Positions 32,909-41,168 of a stretch of 56,775 nt of DNA are shown here, piece by piece. The notes under the pieces are model-generated. The model was not told the origin of the DNA and did no database searches. It was given only the letters and a program-made list of their open reading frames with translations. Positions within the stretch are counted from its first letter, which is position 1. Every line of letters begins with the position of its first letter. A program made the translations under genes and the position numbers. Source of the stretch: Rhizobium sp. Q54 (GTDB taxonomy: Bacteria; Pseudomonadota; Alphaproteobacteria; ATCC43930; CGMCC-115725); the NCBI GenBank assembly GCA_945861155.1, contig CAMATN010000014.1, positions 1 through 56,775 on the forward strand, given 5' to 3'.

Positions 32909-34480
32909 TTGGTAAACAGGATCGGTTTTTCACAACGACTCGAACTGCGGCAAAGCCAGGCGTTGGTGATGACGCCGCAGCTGCAGCAGGCGATCAAGAT
33001 GCTGCAGCTCTCAAACCTCGAGCTGACCGAATTTGTCGAGGCCGAGATCGAGCAGAACCCGCTCCTCGAACACGGTGAGGGCGATGGGGGGGAGGCGCCG
33101 GCGAGCGAACCCGATCCCGCGGCGACGGCGATGAACGGTGCCGCCCCGGGGATCGCCGAGGCGCTGCCGGCGGCGCAGGCGGGAGATTCGGCGCCCGGGG
33201 ATTTGGCGGCTGGGGATTTGGCGGCCGACGCCGCCGATCATTGGGTCACCGCGGCGGGCGAAGACGGCGACGGCTCGTTCGACCGCGGCGGTGATGCCCA
33301 GCCTTGGCAATCCCGCAACGGTGGAAGCGACAACGACGATAGCTCCGGCATCGAGCGGGCCGCGTCTCGCCCGCAGACATTGCGCGAACATCTGGTCGAG
33401 CAGATCGGCGCGGATCTGCCCGATCCGGTCGATCGGATCATCGCCTTTCATCTGCTCGATCAGCTCGACGAGGCGGGCTATTTGCGCAGCGATTTCGCCG
33501 GCGATCTTGGGGGCGATTTCGGGGGAGCGGCCGAGCGGCTCGGCTGCCCGCCCGAGCGGATCGAGCGCGTCCTCGCGCGCTTGCAGGAATTCGACCCGCC
33601 GGGCGTGTTCGCCCGCGATCTGGCCGAATGCCTCGCGCTGCAGTTGCGCGACCGCAACCGGCTCGATCCCGCGATGCGGATATTGATCGACAATTTGCCG
33701 TTGCTCGCGGCGCGCAACGCGGCGGCGTTGATGCGCCTGTGCGGCGTCGACGCCGCGGATTTCGCCGACATGGTGGGCGAGATCAAGGCGCTCGACCCGC
33801 GCCCGGGGCACGCCTTCGACCCCCCGCTCGCCCAGCCGGTGATCCCCGACATCATCATGCGCGCCCACCCGCAGGACGGCTGGATCATCGAGCTCAACGC
33901 CGACACTCTGCCGCGCGTTCTCGTCAACAACCGATATTATGCGCGGATCAGCGGCGCCGTGCGCAGCAAGAGCGAGCGCGAGTATCTGACCGACCGGCTG
34001 CAGGCGGCCAACTGGCTCGTCAAGTCGCTGCACCAGCGCGCCACGACGATCCTCAAGGTCGCCGGCGAGATCGTCCGTCAGCAGGACGGGTTCTTCCGGC
34101 ACGGCGTCCCGGCGTTGCGTCCGCTGATCCTGCGCGACATCGCCGACGCAATCGGGATGCACGAGAGCACGATCAGCCGGGTTACGACCAACAAATACCT
34201 GGCGACGCCGCGCGGCATGTTCGAATTGAAGTATTTCTTCACCTCGTCGATCGCCGCCTCGCGCGGCGGCGACGCGCATTCGGCCGAGGCGGTGCGTTTT
34301 CGCATTCGCGGCCTCATCGAGGGCGAGCCGTCGCAGGAGACCCTGTCGGACGAGCGGATTGTCGAGTTGCTGCAAAAAGACGGCGTCGATATCGCCCGCC
34401 GCACCGTCGCGAAATACCGCGAGGCGATGCGTATTCCTTCTTCGGTGCAGCGCCGCCGCGACAAAATGTTGGTGCTGTGA
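32909..34480 (+). CDS. rpoN: RNA polymerase sigma-54 factor
   Basis: A 523-residue sigma-54 protein that directs RNA polymerase to -24/-12 promoters and needs enhancer-binding AAA+ activators. Region I is RLELRQSQALVMTPQLQQAIKMLQLS; region II is acidic and variable (GEGDGGEAPASEPDPA through a short tandem repeat of GDLAAGDLAAD); the core-binding domain follows, then the helix-turn-helix DAIGMHESTISRVTTNKYL and the RpoN box ARRTVAKYREAM near the C-terminus. The start is TTG at 32909, since no ATG or GTG precedes region I. Twenty bases after lptB and followed by hpf and ptsN, the classic rpoN neighbourhood. Confidence 0.95.
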   Translation: MVNRIGFSQRLELRQSQALVMTPQLQQAIKMLQLSNLELTEFVEAEIEQNPLLEHGEGDGGEAPASEPDPAATAMNGAAPGIAEALPAAQAGDSAPGDLAAGDLAADAADHWVTAAGEDGDGSFDRGGDAQPWQSRNGGSDNDDSSGIERAASRPQTLREHLVEQIGADLPDPVDRIIAFHLLDQLDEAGYLRSDFAGDLGGDFGGAAERLGCPPERIERVLARLQEFDPPGVFARDLAECLALQLRDRNRLDPAMRILIDNLPLLAARNAAALMRLCGVDAADFADMVGEIKALDPRPGHAFDPPLAQPVIPDIIMRAHPQDGWIIELNADTLPRVLVNNRYYARISGAVRSKSEREYLTDRLQAANWLVKSLHQRATTILKVAGEIVRQQDGFFRHGVPALRPLILRDIADAIGMHESTISRVTTNKYLATPRGMFELKYFFTSSIAASRGGDAHSAEAVRFRIRGLIEGEPSQETLSDERIVELLQKDGVDIARRTVAKYREAMRIPSSVQRRRDKMLVL

Positions 34481-34585
34481 ACCGAGGTTGCCGGCGCCGC
34501 GCTTGACCCCGCCGGGGCGGATGCCCATGTCGCGTCAGCACGCCGTTGCGAGCGGCCCCGGCTAGCTTGAGTGGGTGTTCGAGCC

Positions 34586-35230
34586 ATGCAATTGACGGTC
34601 ACGGGCAAGCAGGTCGATGTCGGCGATGCGTTGCGCGGTCATGTCGAAACGGCGCTCGACAACCTCGTCGGCAAGTATTTTCGCTCGGCAATCGAGGCGC
34701 ATGTCGTCTTTGCCCGCGAAGCGCATTTGATTTCGGCCGAATTGTCGCTGCATGTCGGACGCGGGATGGTGGTCAACAGCAGCGCGACGGCCACCGATCA
34801 TTACATCGCCTTCAATGCGGCCGCCGAGCGTTTAGCGAAACAATTGCGCCGCTACAAACGCCATCTGCGCGACTATCACGGCAAGGCGCGCCCGCCGGCC
34901 GAGCCGCCCGAGATCGCCCGGTCCTTCGTCCTCGCCCCGATCGACGAGGAGGCCGAAGGATTGGATGACGAAATCGTCGAGCCGGCAGCGGCGGACGGCC
35001 CCTCTCCGGTCGTCGTCGCCGAGATCAGCACCGAGTTGCCGCAACTCACCGTCAGCGAAGCGGTGATGCGGATGGACCTGGCCGACGCGCCGGTTCTGTT
35101 GTTCCGCAATCGCTCGCACGGTGAACTCAACCTCGTGTACCGGCGGGGCGACGGCAATATCGGCTGGATTGAACCCGCGGCCCCGCGCCCCGCCCCCGGC
35201 CCCGGCCAGAGTCGCTCGGGCCGCCGATGA
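34586..35230 (+). CDS. hpf: Ribosome hibernation promoting factor, long form
   Basis: A 214-residue long HPF. Residues 1-100 are the beta-alpha-beta ribosome-binding domain (MQLTVTGKQVDVGDALRGHV, HVVFAREAHLISAELSLHVG, ERLAKQLRRYKRHLRDYHGK), which sits in the 30S decoding region; residues about 150-205 (LTVSEAVMRMDLADAPVLLFRNRSHGELNLVYRRGDGNIGWIEP) are the dimer domain that forms 100S ribosomes. The two are joined by an acidic Pro/Ala-rich linker. ATG at 34586 begins the family N-terminus. Located between rpoN and ptsN, as in many proteobacteria. Confidence 0.92.
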   Translation: MQLTVTGKQVDVGDALRGHVETALDNLVGKYFRSAIEAHVVFAREAHLISAELSLHVGRGMVVNSSATATDHYIAFNAAAERLAKQLRRYKRHLRDYHGKARPPAEPPEIARSFVLAPIDEEAEGLDDEIVEPAAADGPSPVVVAEISTELPQLTVSEAVMRMDLADAPVLLFRNRSHGELNLVYRRGDGNIGWIEPAAPRPAPGPGQSRSGRR

Positions 35231-35310
35231 GCCGATCGCGACGGCGCGCGGCCTGGTCGGGCGGTCGGCCCGAATCAGCCCGCAACTGAACGGCTGCAGA
35301 GCTGCCATCG

Positions 35311-35775
35311 ATGGAAATCGCCGACCTGCTCACCCCGCGCGGCGTGATCGCCCAGCTGCGCGTGAGCAACAAAAAACAAGTGCTTCAGGAAATCGCCCGC
35401 CGCGCCGCCGGTTTGACCGGCGTCGCCGAGCGCCGCATCTACGATGCTCTGGCCGAGCGCGAGCGGCTCGGCAGCACCGGCATCGGCCGAGGGGTGGCGA
35501 TCCCGCACGGCAAGCTCGTCGAATTGCCCCGCCTCGTCGCGCTGTTCGCGCGGCTGGAGCGACCGATCCCGTTCGGGGCGGTCGACGACCGCCCGGTCGA
35601 TCTGGTGTTCGGGCTGCTGGCGCCGGCCGACGCCGGGGCCGAGCATTTGCGGGCGCTCGCCCGGGTCTCGCGCTTGCTGCGCGATGGCCCGATCTGCCAG
35701 AAATTGCGCGGCACCGACAATGCCGACGCTCTCTATGCGCTGCTGACCGATCGCACCGAGAGCCACGCCGCCTAG
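35311..35775 (+). CDS. ptsN: Nitrogen-PTS EIIA protein
   Basis: A 154-residue EIIA-Ntr protein, the last phospho-acceptor of the nitrogen PTS, which regulates potassium transport, sensor kinases and other targets by its phosphorylation state. The phospho-His is His66 in GVAIPHGKLVELP. Other family segments are EIARRAAGLTGVAERRIYDALAERERLGSTGIGRG and PVDLVFGLLAPADAGAEHLRALARVSRLLRD. Length is standard. It closes the kdsD-to-ptsN block and converges with the methyltransferase gene, with one base between the two stop codons. Confidence 0.93.
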   Translation: MEIADLLTPRGVIAQLRVSNKKQVLQEIARRAAGLTGVAERRIYDALAERERLGSTGIGRGVAIPHGKLVELPRLVALFARLERPIPFGAVDDRPVDLVFGLLAPADAGAEHLRALARVSRLLRDGPICQKLRGTDNADALYALLTDRTESHAA

Positions 35776-35776
35776 G

Positions 35777-36454
35777 CTACTGGCGGCCGATTGGGCCGCT
35801 CCGGTGCAGCACGGCCGCGCTGACCCGGTAATTGTGCAACAGCCAGTAGGGCTTGCGCATCGAGTTCCGCCACTTGGCGACATCGATAAAAGGCACCGGG
35901 AGCCGCAGCAGGTGGCGCGCCAGGATCCACGGCCGCCTGCGGACCTCATCCAAATAGGATTGGCCGACATCGATGATCTCGGCCGCAACCACGGACGTAT
36001 CGGGAAATAGCGCCGCCGCCTCGGCCGGTGTGGGGCGGTAGAGCGTGTCGATCGGGTCGGCGTGATGGGGATAGCTGCGCGGCACCGTGACGATGATGAC
36101 CCCACCGGGCTCGACCAGAGCGGCGCATCGCCGGGCAAATTCGGCCGGGTCTCTCACGTGTTCCAGAACGTTGCAGCACAGGACGGCGCGGTAACGCCGG
36201 GATCTGACGCGGGCGAAATCCGCCTCGTCCAACAGGTCCGCGTTGATGTCAATGCCGGCTCCGACTCGCGCATCGAGGTGGACGACCTCAACCCCGCGCG
36301 CGGCGAGCGGCGCGAAGATATGCCGGGTCGTCCACGACTGCGCGATCTCGCGGAACTCCCGGGTGCTGCTCCCGATATTGAGTAGCGGCGAGATCGTCGG
36401 CGCCCCGTAGCCGGCGAGCGTGGCGCCTATCCAGCGCGCCTCGATGTCGAACAT
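35777..36454 (-). CDS. Class I SAM-dependent methyltransferase
   Basis: A 225-residue methyltransferase with the seven-strand Rossmann pattern: SAM-binding motif I is diverged (SPLLNIGSSTREFRE), followed by the acidic VVHLDARVGAGIDINADLLDEADF, RAVLCCNVLEHVRDPAEFARRCAALVEPGGVIIVTVPRSYPHHADPIDTLYRPTP. The NVLEHV and EPGG elements are typical of Methyltransf_11 enzymes acting on small molecules or glycans. No substrate is suggested. It follows the hsp20-DUF1150 pair on the same strand at 42 bases and may belong to that transcript. Confidence 0.8.
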   Translation of the reverse strand: MFDIEARWIGATLAGYGAPTISPLLNIGSSTREFREIAQSWTTRHIFAPLAARGVEVVHLDARVGAGIDINADLLDEADFARVRSRRYRAVLCCNVLEHVRDPAEFARRCAALVEPGGVIIVTVPRSYPHHADPIDTLYRPTPAEAAALFPDTSVVAAEIIDVGQSYLDEVRRRPWILARHLLRLPVPFIDVAKWRNSMRKPYWLLHNYRVSAAVLHRSGPIGRQ

Positions 36455-36496
36455 TCGGCCTGCCGATACGCCTTCGCGCAGCTCGGAATAGCCGGC

Positions 36497-36712
36497 TCAG
36501 TGAACGCTGACGGGCTCCATGTCGTGTTGCCGCACCACCGCGAAAGCAACATCGCGATTGGGCATGACCGCGATCTGGGTGCCGTCGGCGGCGTGCACCG
36601 CGAATGCATCGCTGCCGTCGACCACGACCCGCTTGACGTAGGCGACGTCCTCCATCCCGAGCAGCCCCAGCTCGCGCGGCGACAACTGCCTCATACCCTC
36701 AACGAACAGCAT
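36497..36712 (-). CDS. DUF1150 family protein
   Basis: A 71-residue protein of the DUF1150 family (RQLSPRELGLLGMEDVAYVK and VHAADGTQIAVMPNRDVAFA). The conserved end is FAVVRQHDMEPVSVH. The family is almost confined to alphaproteobacteria and regularly sits beside small heat-shock genes, as here; its role is unknown. I start at the ATG at 36712 (MLFVEGMRQLSP), which has GGAGG five bases upstream. An ATG at 36724 would add four residues but would contain that SD within its own first codons. About 95 bases separate it from hsp20. Confidence 0.85.
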   Translation of the reverse strand: MLFVEGMRQLSPRELGLLGMEDVAYVKRVVVDGSDAFAVHAADGTQIAVMPNRDVAFAVVRQHDMEPVSVH

Positions 36713-36806
36713 GACTTCCTCCATCGCGCCGCCGGGGCGGCCGGAAAAACCGCAGCCTCCATTAGGAAACGACTCCAGGCGCTCGAATTATCCGATGAGC
36801 CGCCCG

Positions 36807-37238
36807 CTACAGGCCATCGCCGCCCGGATCGGCTCCGCGGATCGGCACGGAGCGTACCCGGGTCTCGACCGTCGGGCGCACCAGATCGACATGCAGCAAC
36901 CCGTTGTCGAGCCAAGCGCCGCGCGCCTCGATGCCCTCGGCGAGAACGAAGGAGCGTTGGAACTGGCGCGCCGCGATCCCGCGATGAACATAGACGCGCT
37001 GCGCATCGTCGACCTGCTTGCCGCGGATCACCAGCTGATTGTCCTCGATCGTGATTCCCAGATCGGCCATCGCGAACCCAGCCACCGCCAGCGTGATGCG
37101 CAGCTCGTTGTCGCCGAGTTGCTCGATGTTGTAGGGAGGATAGCCGTCGCTCGAGCCCTTGTTGACGCGGTCCAGCGCCCGCTCGAAATGCTCGAACCCC
37201 AGCAGCAACGGCGAGTTGAACAGCGAAAGGCGCGACAT
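36807..37238 (-). CDS. Small heat-shock protein, Hsp20/IbpA family
   Basis: A 143-residue alpha-crystallin-domain chaperone that binds unfolding proteins without ATP. The N-terminal SLFNSPLLLGFEHFERALDRV is the IbpA/HspH-type wording; the alpha-crystallin domain runs from about residue 32 (YPPYNIEQLGDNELRITLAVAGF, DNQLVIRGKQVDD, VYVHRGIAARQFQRSFVLAE, NGLLHVDLVRP) and the C-terminal extension is RSVPIRG. ATG at 37238 has AGGAG six bases upstream. That SD is sequestered in a ROSE-like hairpin (37244-37263) and a sigma-32-like promoter lies at 37321-37349, so both transcription and translation look heat-controlled. Confidence 0.92.
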   Translation of the reverse strand: MSRLSLFNSPLLLGFEHFERALDRVNKGSSDGYPPYNIEQLGDNELRITLAVAGFAMADLGITIEDNQLVIRGKQVDDAQRVYVHRGIAARQFQRSFVLAEGIEARGAWLDNGLLHVDLVRPTVETRVRSVPIRGADPGGDGL

Positions 37239-37243
37239 GCGGC

Positions 37244-37263
37244 TCTCCTCGATGCGAGCGAGA
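37244..37263 (-). promoter_or_regulatory. ROSE-like RNA thermometer hairpin over the hsp20 SD
   Basis: On the minus-strand RNA, UCUC-G-CUCG (37263-37255) pairs with CGAG-GAGA (37251-37244) around a CAU loop, leaving one bulged G. The anti-SD part reads UCGCU and faces AGGA of the SD: exactly the U(U/C)GCU-AGGA signature with a bulged G that defines ROSE thermometers. It begins six bases before the ATG of hsp20. Confidence 0.78.
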
Positions 37264-37320
37264 TGCGCTGCCGGGCCCGCGGGCGGCACCCGGAAGCGGT
37301 AAACGTCGATGCGAGGAGTG

Positions 37321-37349
37321 ATTTGGGGCTCCCCGTCGCACCGATCAAG
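37321..37349 (-). promoter_or_regulatory. Sigma-32 (RpoH)-like promoter of hsp20
   Basis: On the minus strand CTTGAT (37349-37344), a 15-base spacer and CCCCAAAT (37328-37321) match the RpoH consensus CTTGAA-N13-15-CCCCATNT with two mismatches. Transcription would start near 37314 and give a leader of about 75 bases, the usual length for a ROSE element. Confidence 0.7.
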
Positions 37350-37499
37350 GAAGACCGTGTGCCCGCCCGGAAATGCCCATCCGGGGTTCAGCCGCGGTTA
37401 AGCGTGATTCAGACGCCAAAATCGCCGATTGTTCTTTCTCTCGGCTCGCCATGACCTCATATTGATGAACGGTTTCCCTCGATCGCGGACGGACATACC

Positions 37500-38519
37500 A
37501 TGTCAAGACGATCGCTCTCCACCCATCTGATACGCCGGCAGCCGCAGTGGTACATCCTGATGCTGCTGTTTTTCTGTCTCACCCTGGCGCTCGCCCCGAG
37601 CCTGGCCGAGGCCCGCGCCGGCAGCTCCTCTTCGGGCTCGGGCAAGTCCTCATCGTCGAGCATGGGTAGCCGCGGCTCGCGCACGATCGAGAATAACGGC
37701 GCCGCGCCGGTCACGCGGAGCATGAACCCGGCCACTCCGGCGACCAGTCCTTCGGCCGGCGCCGCTGCTGGTGCCGGCGGCATGGCCGGCGCGGCGGCCG
37801 GCGGCGGCAGCTTCTTTCAGCGCCACCCGCTGATGACCGGCCTCGCGGGCGGCTTTCTCGGGTCGATGCTGTTCAGCAGCCTCGGCGGCAGCATGGGAGG
37901 GATGGGCGGCATGGGCAATATGTTCGGCGGCATTCTGCAATTCCTGATCATCGGCCTGTTGCTCTTCTTCGGGATCCGGCTGGCGATGCGCTTTTTCGCC
38001 AACCGCAACGGCTCCTCGGCCGGCGCGGGCGGTCCGATGCCGATGCCGCGCTCGGTCGGCGCCGCGGCCGCACCCGCCGCGGTCCATTATCGCGGCCACG
38101 ACACGACGGTTGGCGACAACGATCTGAACGCCTTCCAGACGATCCATGCGGCGGTGCAGGAAGCGTGGAGCCAGAGCGATCTCGGCCGGCTGCGTCAGGT
38201 GATGACGCCCGAAATGCTGAGCTATTTCTCCGAGGAGCTGACCAGCAACGCCAGCCAGGGCGTGCAGAACGTCGTCGCCGACGTGCGGCTGTTAAAGGGC
38301 GACATTACCGAGAGCTGGGAAGAGGGCGACCTGCAATACGCCACCGCCTACCTGCAGTGGAACGCGATCGATTACGTCGCGCGTCTCGGCCGCTCACCCG
38401 GAATGCCGGATTACCTGGTAAGCGGCAACGCGACGGCGCCCGCCGAGGCGGAGGAAGTGTGGACCTTTGTCCGCCGCCGCGACGGCAACTGGCTGCTTTC
38501 GGCGGTTCAGCAGGTTTAA
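37500..38519 (+). CDS. Tim44-like domain membrane protein
   Basis: A 339-residue protein with an N-terminal signal-anchor (WYILMLLFFCLTLALAPSLA), a Ser/Gly-rich stretch (SSSSGSGKSSSSSMGSRGSR), a region of Gly/Met repeats (GGSMGGMGGMGNMFGG) next to a second hydrophobic segment (ILQFLIIGLLLFFGIRLAMRF), and a C-terminal Tim44-like domain (about residues 200-339: LNAFQTIHAAVQEAWSQSDL, MTPEMLSYFSEEL, EEVWTFVRRRDGNWLLSAVQ). Mitochondrial Tim44 tethers Hsp70 at the import channel; the bacterial members are membrane proteins of unknown function. A strong terminator follows. Confidence 0.83.
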   Translation: MSRRSLSTHLIRRQPQWYILMLLFFCLTLALAPSLAEARAGSSSSGSGKSSSSSMGSRGSRTIENNGAAPVTRSMNPATPATSPSAGAAAGAGGMAGAAAGGGSFFQRHPLMTGLAGGFLGSMLFSSLGGSMGGMGGMGNMFGGILQFLIIGLLLFFGIRLAMRFFANRNGSSAGAGGPMPMPRSVGAAAAPAAVHYRGHDTTVGDNDLNAFQTIHAAVQEAWSQSDLGRLRQVMTPEMLSYFSEELTSNASQGVQNVVADVRLLKGDITESWEEGDLQYATAYLQWNAIDYVARLGRSPGMPDYLVSGNATAPAEAEEVWTFVRRRDGNWLLSAVQQV

Positions 38520-38544
38520 GGGCTGGATCATCGTTCATGTCGTT

Positions 38545-38578
38545 AAAAGGCGCGCGCCAGAGACGGCGCGCGCTTTTT
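38545..38578. terminator. Bidirectional intrinsic terminator
   Basis: GGCGCGCGCC (38549-38558) pairs with GGCGCGCGC (38565-38573) around AGAGAC, and the stem is flanked by AAAA on the left and TTTTT on the right. It lies between the convergent Tim44-like and hemF genes, so the A-run and T-run let it work on both strands. Confidence 0.9.
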
Positions 38579-38588
38579 CAGGCTTGGA

Positions 38589-39470
38589 TTACGGCCACGC
38601 GGCCTCGGGCGGCAACGACATCAAAATGGCCTCGACATTGCCGCCGGTGCGCAAACCAAACCGAGTACCGCGATCGTAGAGCAGGTTGAACTCGACATAT
38701 CGCCCGCGACGGATCAGCTGATGGCGCCGCTGCTCGGCGGTCCAGGGCCGGTTCATCCGCTGGCGAGCGATTGACGGGTAGACCGCCAGAAACGCGTCGC
38801 CCACGGATTGGACAAAAGCGAAATCGCGCTCCCAATCGCCGCTGTCCAGATAGTCGAAAAAGATGCCGCCGACGCCGCGCGACTCGCCGCGATGCGGCAG
38901 ATGGAAATACTCGTCGCACAACGCTTTGAAACGGGCGTAGCACTCGGGGTCGTAGGTCGCGCACGCGGCGCGCAATGCGGCGTGGAACTGCTCGGCCGCA
39001 TTCGTGTCGGGATAGATCGGCGTCAGGTCCGCGCCGCCGCCGAACCAGGCTTTGCGGGTGACGATATGCCGCGTGTTCATATGCACCGCCGGCACCAGCG
39101 GCGAGCGCATATGCGCGACCAGCGAGATGCCGCTTGCCCAAAAGCGCGGATCCTCCTCGGCTCCGGGGATCTCGCTGCGGAATTCGGGCGAGAACTCGCC
39201 GAAGACCGTGGATACATTGACGCCGACCTTCTCGAACACGCGCCCGCGCAGGACCGCCATCGTGCCGCCGCCGCCGCCGTCCCGATGCCATGGAGTGCGC
39301 TCGAACCGCCCTTGCGCCAGATCGGGCGCGCCGGGTCCGGCGTATTCGGTCTCGATCGCTTCGAAAGCCGCGCAGATCCGGTCCCGCAGCGCCTCGAACC
39401 ACGCCACCGTCCGCCGCCGCAGTTCCGGCTCGGGAAACGAATCATCGGGTGGGTGAGGCGCAACAGACAT
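38589..39470 (-). CDS. hemF: Oxygen-dependent coproporphyrinogen III oxidase
   Basis: A 293-residue enzyme that oxidatively decarboxylates coproporphyrinogen III to protoporphyrinogen IX in heme synthesis, using O2. Conserved phrases: [40 protein letters not shown] with metal-binding His, [37 protein letters not shown], and the family signature [20 protein letters not shown] with [13 protein letters not shown]. Length is typical. ATG at 39470 has GGAGAG just upstream. It shows the organism can use oxygen. Divergent from the NDUFA9-like gene. Confidence 0.95.
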   Translation of the reverse strand: MSVAPHPPDDSFPEPELRRRTVAWFEALRDRICAAFEAIETEYAGPGAPDLAQGRFERTPWHRDGGGGGTMAVLRGRVFEKVGVNVSTVFGEFSPEFRSEIPGAEEDPRFWASGISLVAHMRSPLVPAVHMNTRHIVTRKAWFGGGADLTPIYPDTNAAEQFHAALRAACATYDPECYARFKALCDEYFHLPHRGESRGVGGIFFDYLDSGDWERDFAFVQSVGDAFLAVYPSIARQRMNRPWTAEQRRHQLIRRGRYVEFNLLYDRGTRFGLRTGGNVEAILMSLPPEAAWP

Positions 39471-39541
39471 CAGTCTCTCCAAGCTCGATATTGCCGAAGA
39501 TCGCCGCATTTGATAATGCGCATCGCGCTTATGGAGCGAAC

Positions 39542-40492
39542 ATGAAGCAGCACCGGGTCGCGATCCTCGGCGGGGCCGGGTTCATCGGACGATATGTGGT
39601 CAAACGGCTCGCCGAACGCGGCGATGTCGTGACCGTCGGCGGACGCAATGCCGCCGCCGCCAAGTTTCTAAAGCTCAAGGGCGATGTCGGCCAGGTCGGG
39701 CTCGTCAATCTGTCGATGGCCGACGAAAAATTGCTCCCGGCATTCGTCGCGGACAACGACACGGTCGTCAACCTGGTCGGCATTCTGCGGGAAAGCGGGT
39801 CGCAGCGGTTCGATTCGCTGCATCATTCCGGGCCGGCGCGGCTGGCGCGGCTGGCGCGCGAGGCCGGAGTCGCGCGCTTCGTTCATATTTCCGCGATCGG
39901 CGCCGATCCGCGATCGCGCTCCGCCTATGCCCGCACCAAGGCGGCCGGCGAAGAGGCGGTGCGCGACGCCTTCCCAACCGCGACGATCCTGCGGCCGTCG
40001 ATCGTGTTCGGGCCGGAGGACCAGTTCTTCAACCGCTTGGCGGCGCTGGCGATGGTGTCCCCGGTCATTCCGCTGATCGGCGGCGGCGAGACAAGGCTGC
40101 AGCCGGTCTACGTCGGCGATGTCGCCGACGCCGTGCTGCGCGGCATCGACGATCCGATGGCGGCGGGGCGTGTTTATGAACTCGGCGGGCCCAAAATCTA
40201 CACGCTGCGCGCCCTGACCGAATTGCTGCTGCATGAGATAGGGCGCAAGCGGCTGCTCGTCGACATCCCGTTCGGCGTCGCCGCTTTCCAGGCTCGGCTC
40301 CTGTCGCTGCTGCCGAACCCCCCGTTGACGCCGGAGCAGGTCGAGATGCTGAAGCACGACAATATCGTGTTGTCGGGTGCATTGGGCCTCGATGCGCTGG
40401 GCATCGCGCCAACGGCGGTCGAGGCAATCCTGTCAACCTACCTCGACCGCTTCCGGCGCGGCGGCTGGTATGCGCGCGAGCGCGCGGCGTAA
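39542..40492 (+). CDS. NAD(P)-binding NDUFA9-like protein
   Basis: A 316-residue atypical short-chain dehydrogenase of the NDUFA9/complex I 39-kDa branch. The nucleotide-binding motif is [18 protein letters not shown], followed by [39 protein letters not shown] and [20 protein letters not shown]. In alphaproteobacteria this protein is associated with complex I or ubiquinone synthesis; its precise function is unsettled. The YxxxK of true reductases is replaced by YARTK, which keeps the Tyr and Lys. Start at ATG 39542 gives the usual MKQHRVAIL. About 75 bases separate it from the cyclophilin gene. Confidence 0.85.
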   Translation: MKQHRVAILGGAGFIGRYVVKRLAERGDVVTVGGRNAAAAKFLKLKGDVGQVGLVNLSMADEKLLPAFVADNDTVVNLVGILRESGSQRFDSLHHSGPARLARLAREAGVARFVHISAIGADPRSRSAYARTKAAGEEAVRDAFPTATILRPSIVFGPEDQFFNRLAALAMVSPVIPLIGGGETRLQPVYVGDVADAVLRGIDDPMAAGRVYELGGPKIYTLRALTELLLHEIGRKRLLVDIPFGVAAFQARLLSLLPNPPLTPEQVEMLKHDNIVLSGALGLDALGIAPTAVEAILSTYLDRFRRGGWYARERAA

Positions 40493-40565
40493 GCAGCAGA
40501 TCCGCGTGCTTGCTGTCGCGGCCCGATAGATTTGGATAAGGTTGGCGCTCCAGGAGTTCTGATCA

Positions 40566-41135
40566 ATGATTTCGGCTTTTCGCGGGTTCGTCGGAGTATG
40601 CGCGGCCCTGATATTCGGAGGCACGGCAATGGCAGCAGATCAGGAAAACACGCTTTATGTGGACGTGCCCTTCGGGCGGGTGGTGATCGCGATGCGGCCC
40701 GATCTGGCGCCCAATCATGTCGCCCAGATCAAGACGCTGGCACGGCGCGGGTTCTATGACGGCGTGCCGTTTCACCGGGTCATCGACGGCTTCATGGCGC
40801 AGACCGGCGACCCGACCGGCACCGGCACTGGCGGCTCGGGAACCAAGGTGAAGGCCGAGTTCTCGGCCGAGAAGCACGTGCGCGGCATCGTGTCGATGGC
40901 GCGATCGTCCGATCCGAACAGCGCCGACAGCCAGTTTTTCTTCGTGTTCGCCCCGGCGCCGTTCCTCGATGGGCAATACACGATCTGGGGTCAGGTTGAA
41001 TCCGGCATGGAGTTCATCGACAAGGTCAAGAAAGGCGACCCGGGACGCAACGGCAGCGTCGCCAACCCGGACAAGATCGTCAAAATGCAGGTCGCCGCCG
41101 ATGCCGATAAGGCCGGCGCCGCCAAGGCAAAATAA
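40566..41135 (+). CDS. Cyclophilin-type peptidyl-prolyl isomerase, secreted
   Basis: A 189-residue protein with a signal peptide (SAFRGFVGVCAALIFGGTAMA) and a cyclophilin domain. Active-site segments are FYDGVPFHRVIDGFMAQTGDPTGTGTGGSG, RGIVSMARSSDPNSADSQFFFVFAPAPFLDGQYTIWGQV. Arg and Phe of FHRVIDGFMAQ and the GTGTGGSG loop are conserved. It should speed folding of periplasmic proteins at prolines. The Lys/Ala-rich tail (ADKAGAAKAK) is not unusual. Followed at 33 bases by an acyl-CoA dehydrogenase gene. Confidence 0.92.
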   Translation: MISAFRGFVGVCAALIFGGTAMAADQENTLYVDVPFGRVVIAMRPDLAPNHVAQIKTLARRGFYDGVPFHRVIDGFMAQTGDPTGTGTGGSGTKVKAEFSAEKHVRGIVSMARSSDPNSADSQFFFVFAPAPFLDGQYTIWGQVESGMEFIDKVKKGDPGRNGSVANPDKIVKMQVAADADKAGAAKAK

Positions 41136-41168
41136 GGGACGCCTTTCCTCGCGGCTGGCTGTACGTCG

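Noticed and set aside
33190-33230. Short tandem repeat in rpoN (GDLAAGDLAAD)
   Set aside because: Lies in the variable acidic region II, where low-complexity repeats are common.
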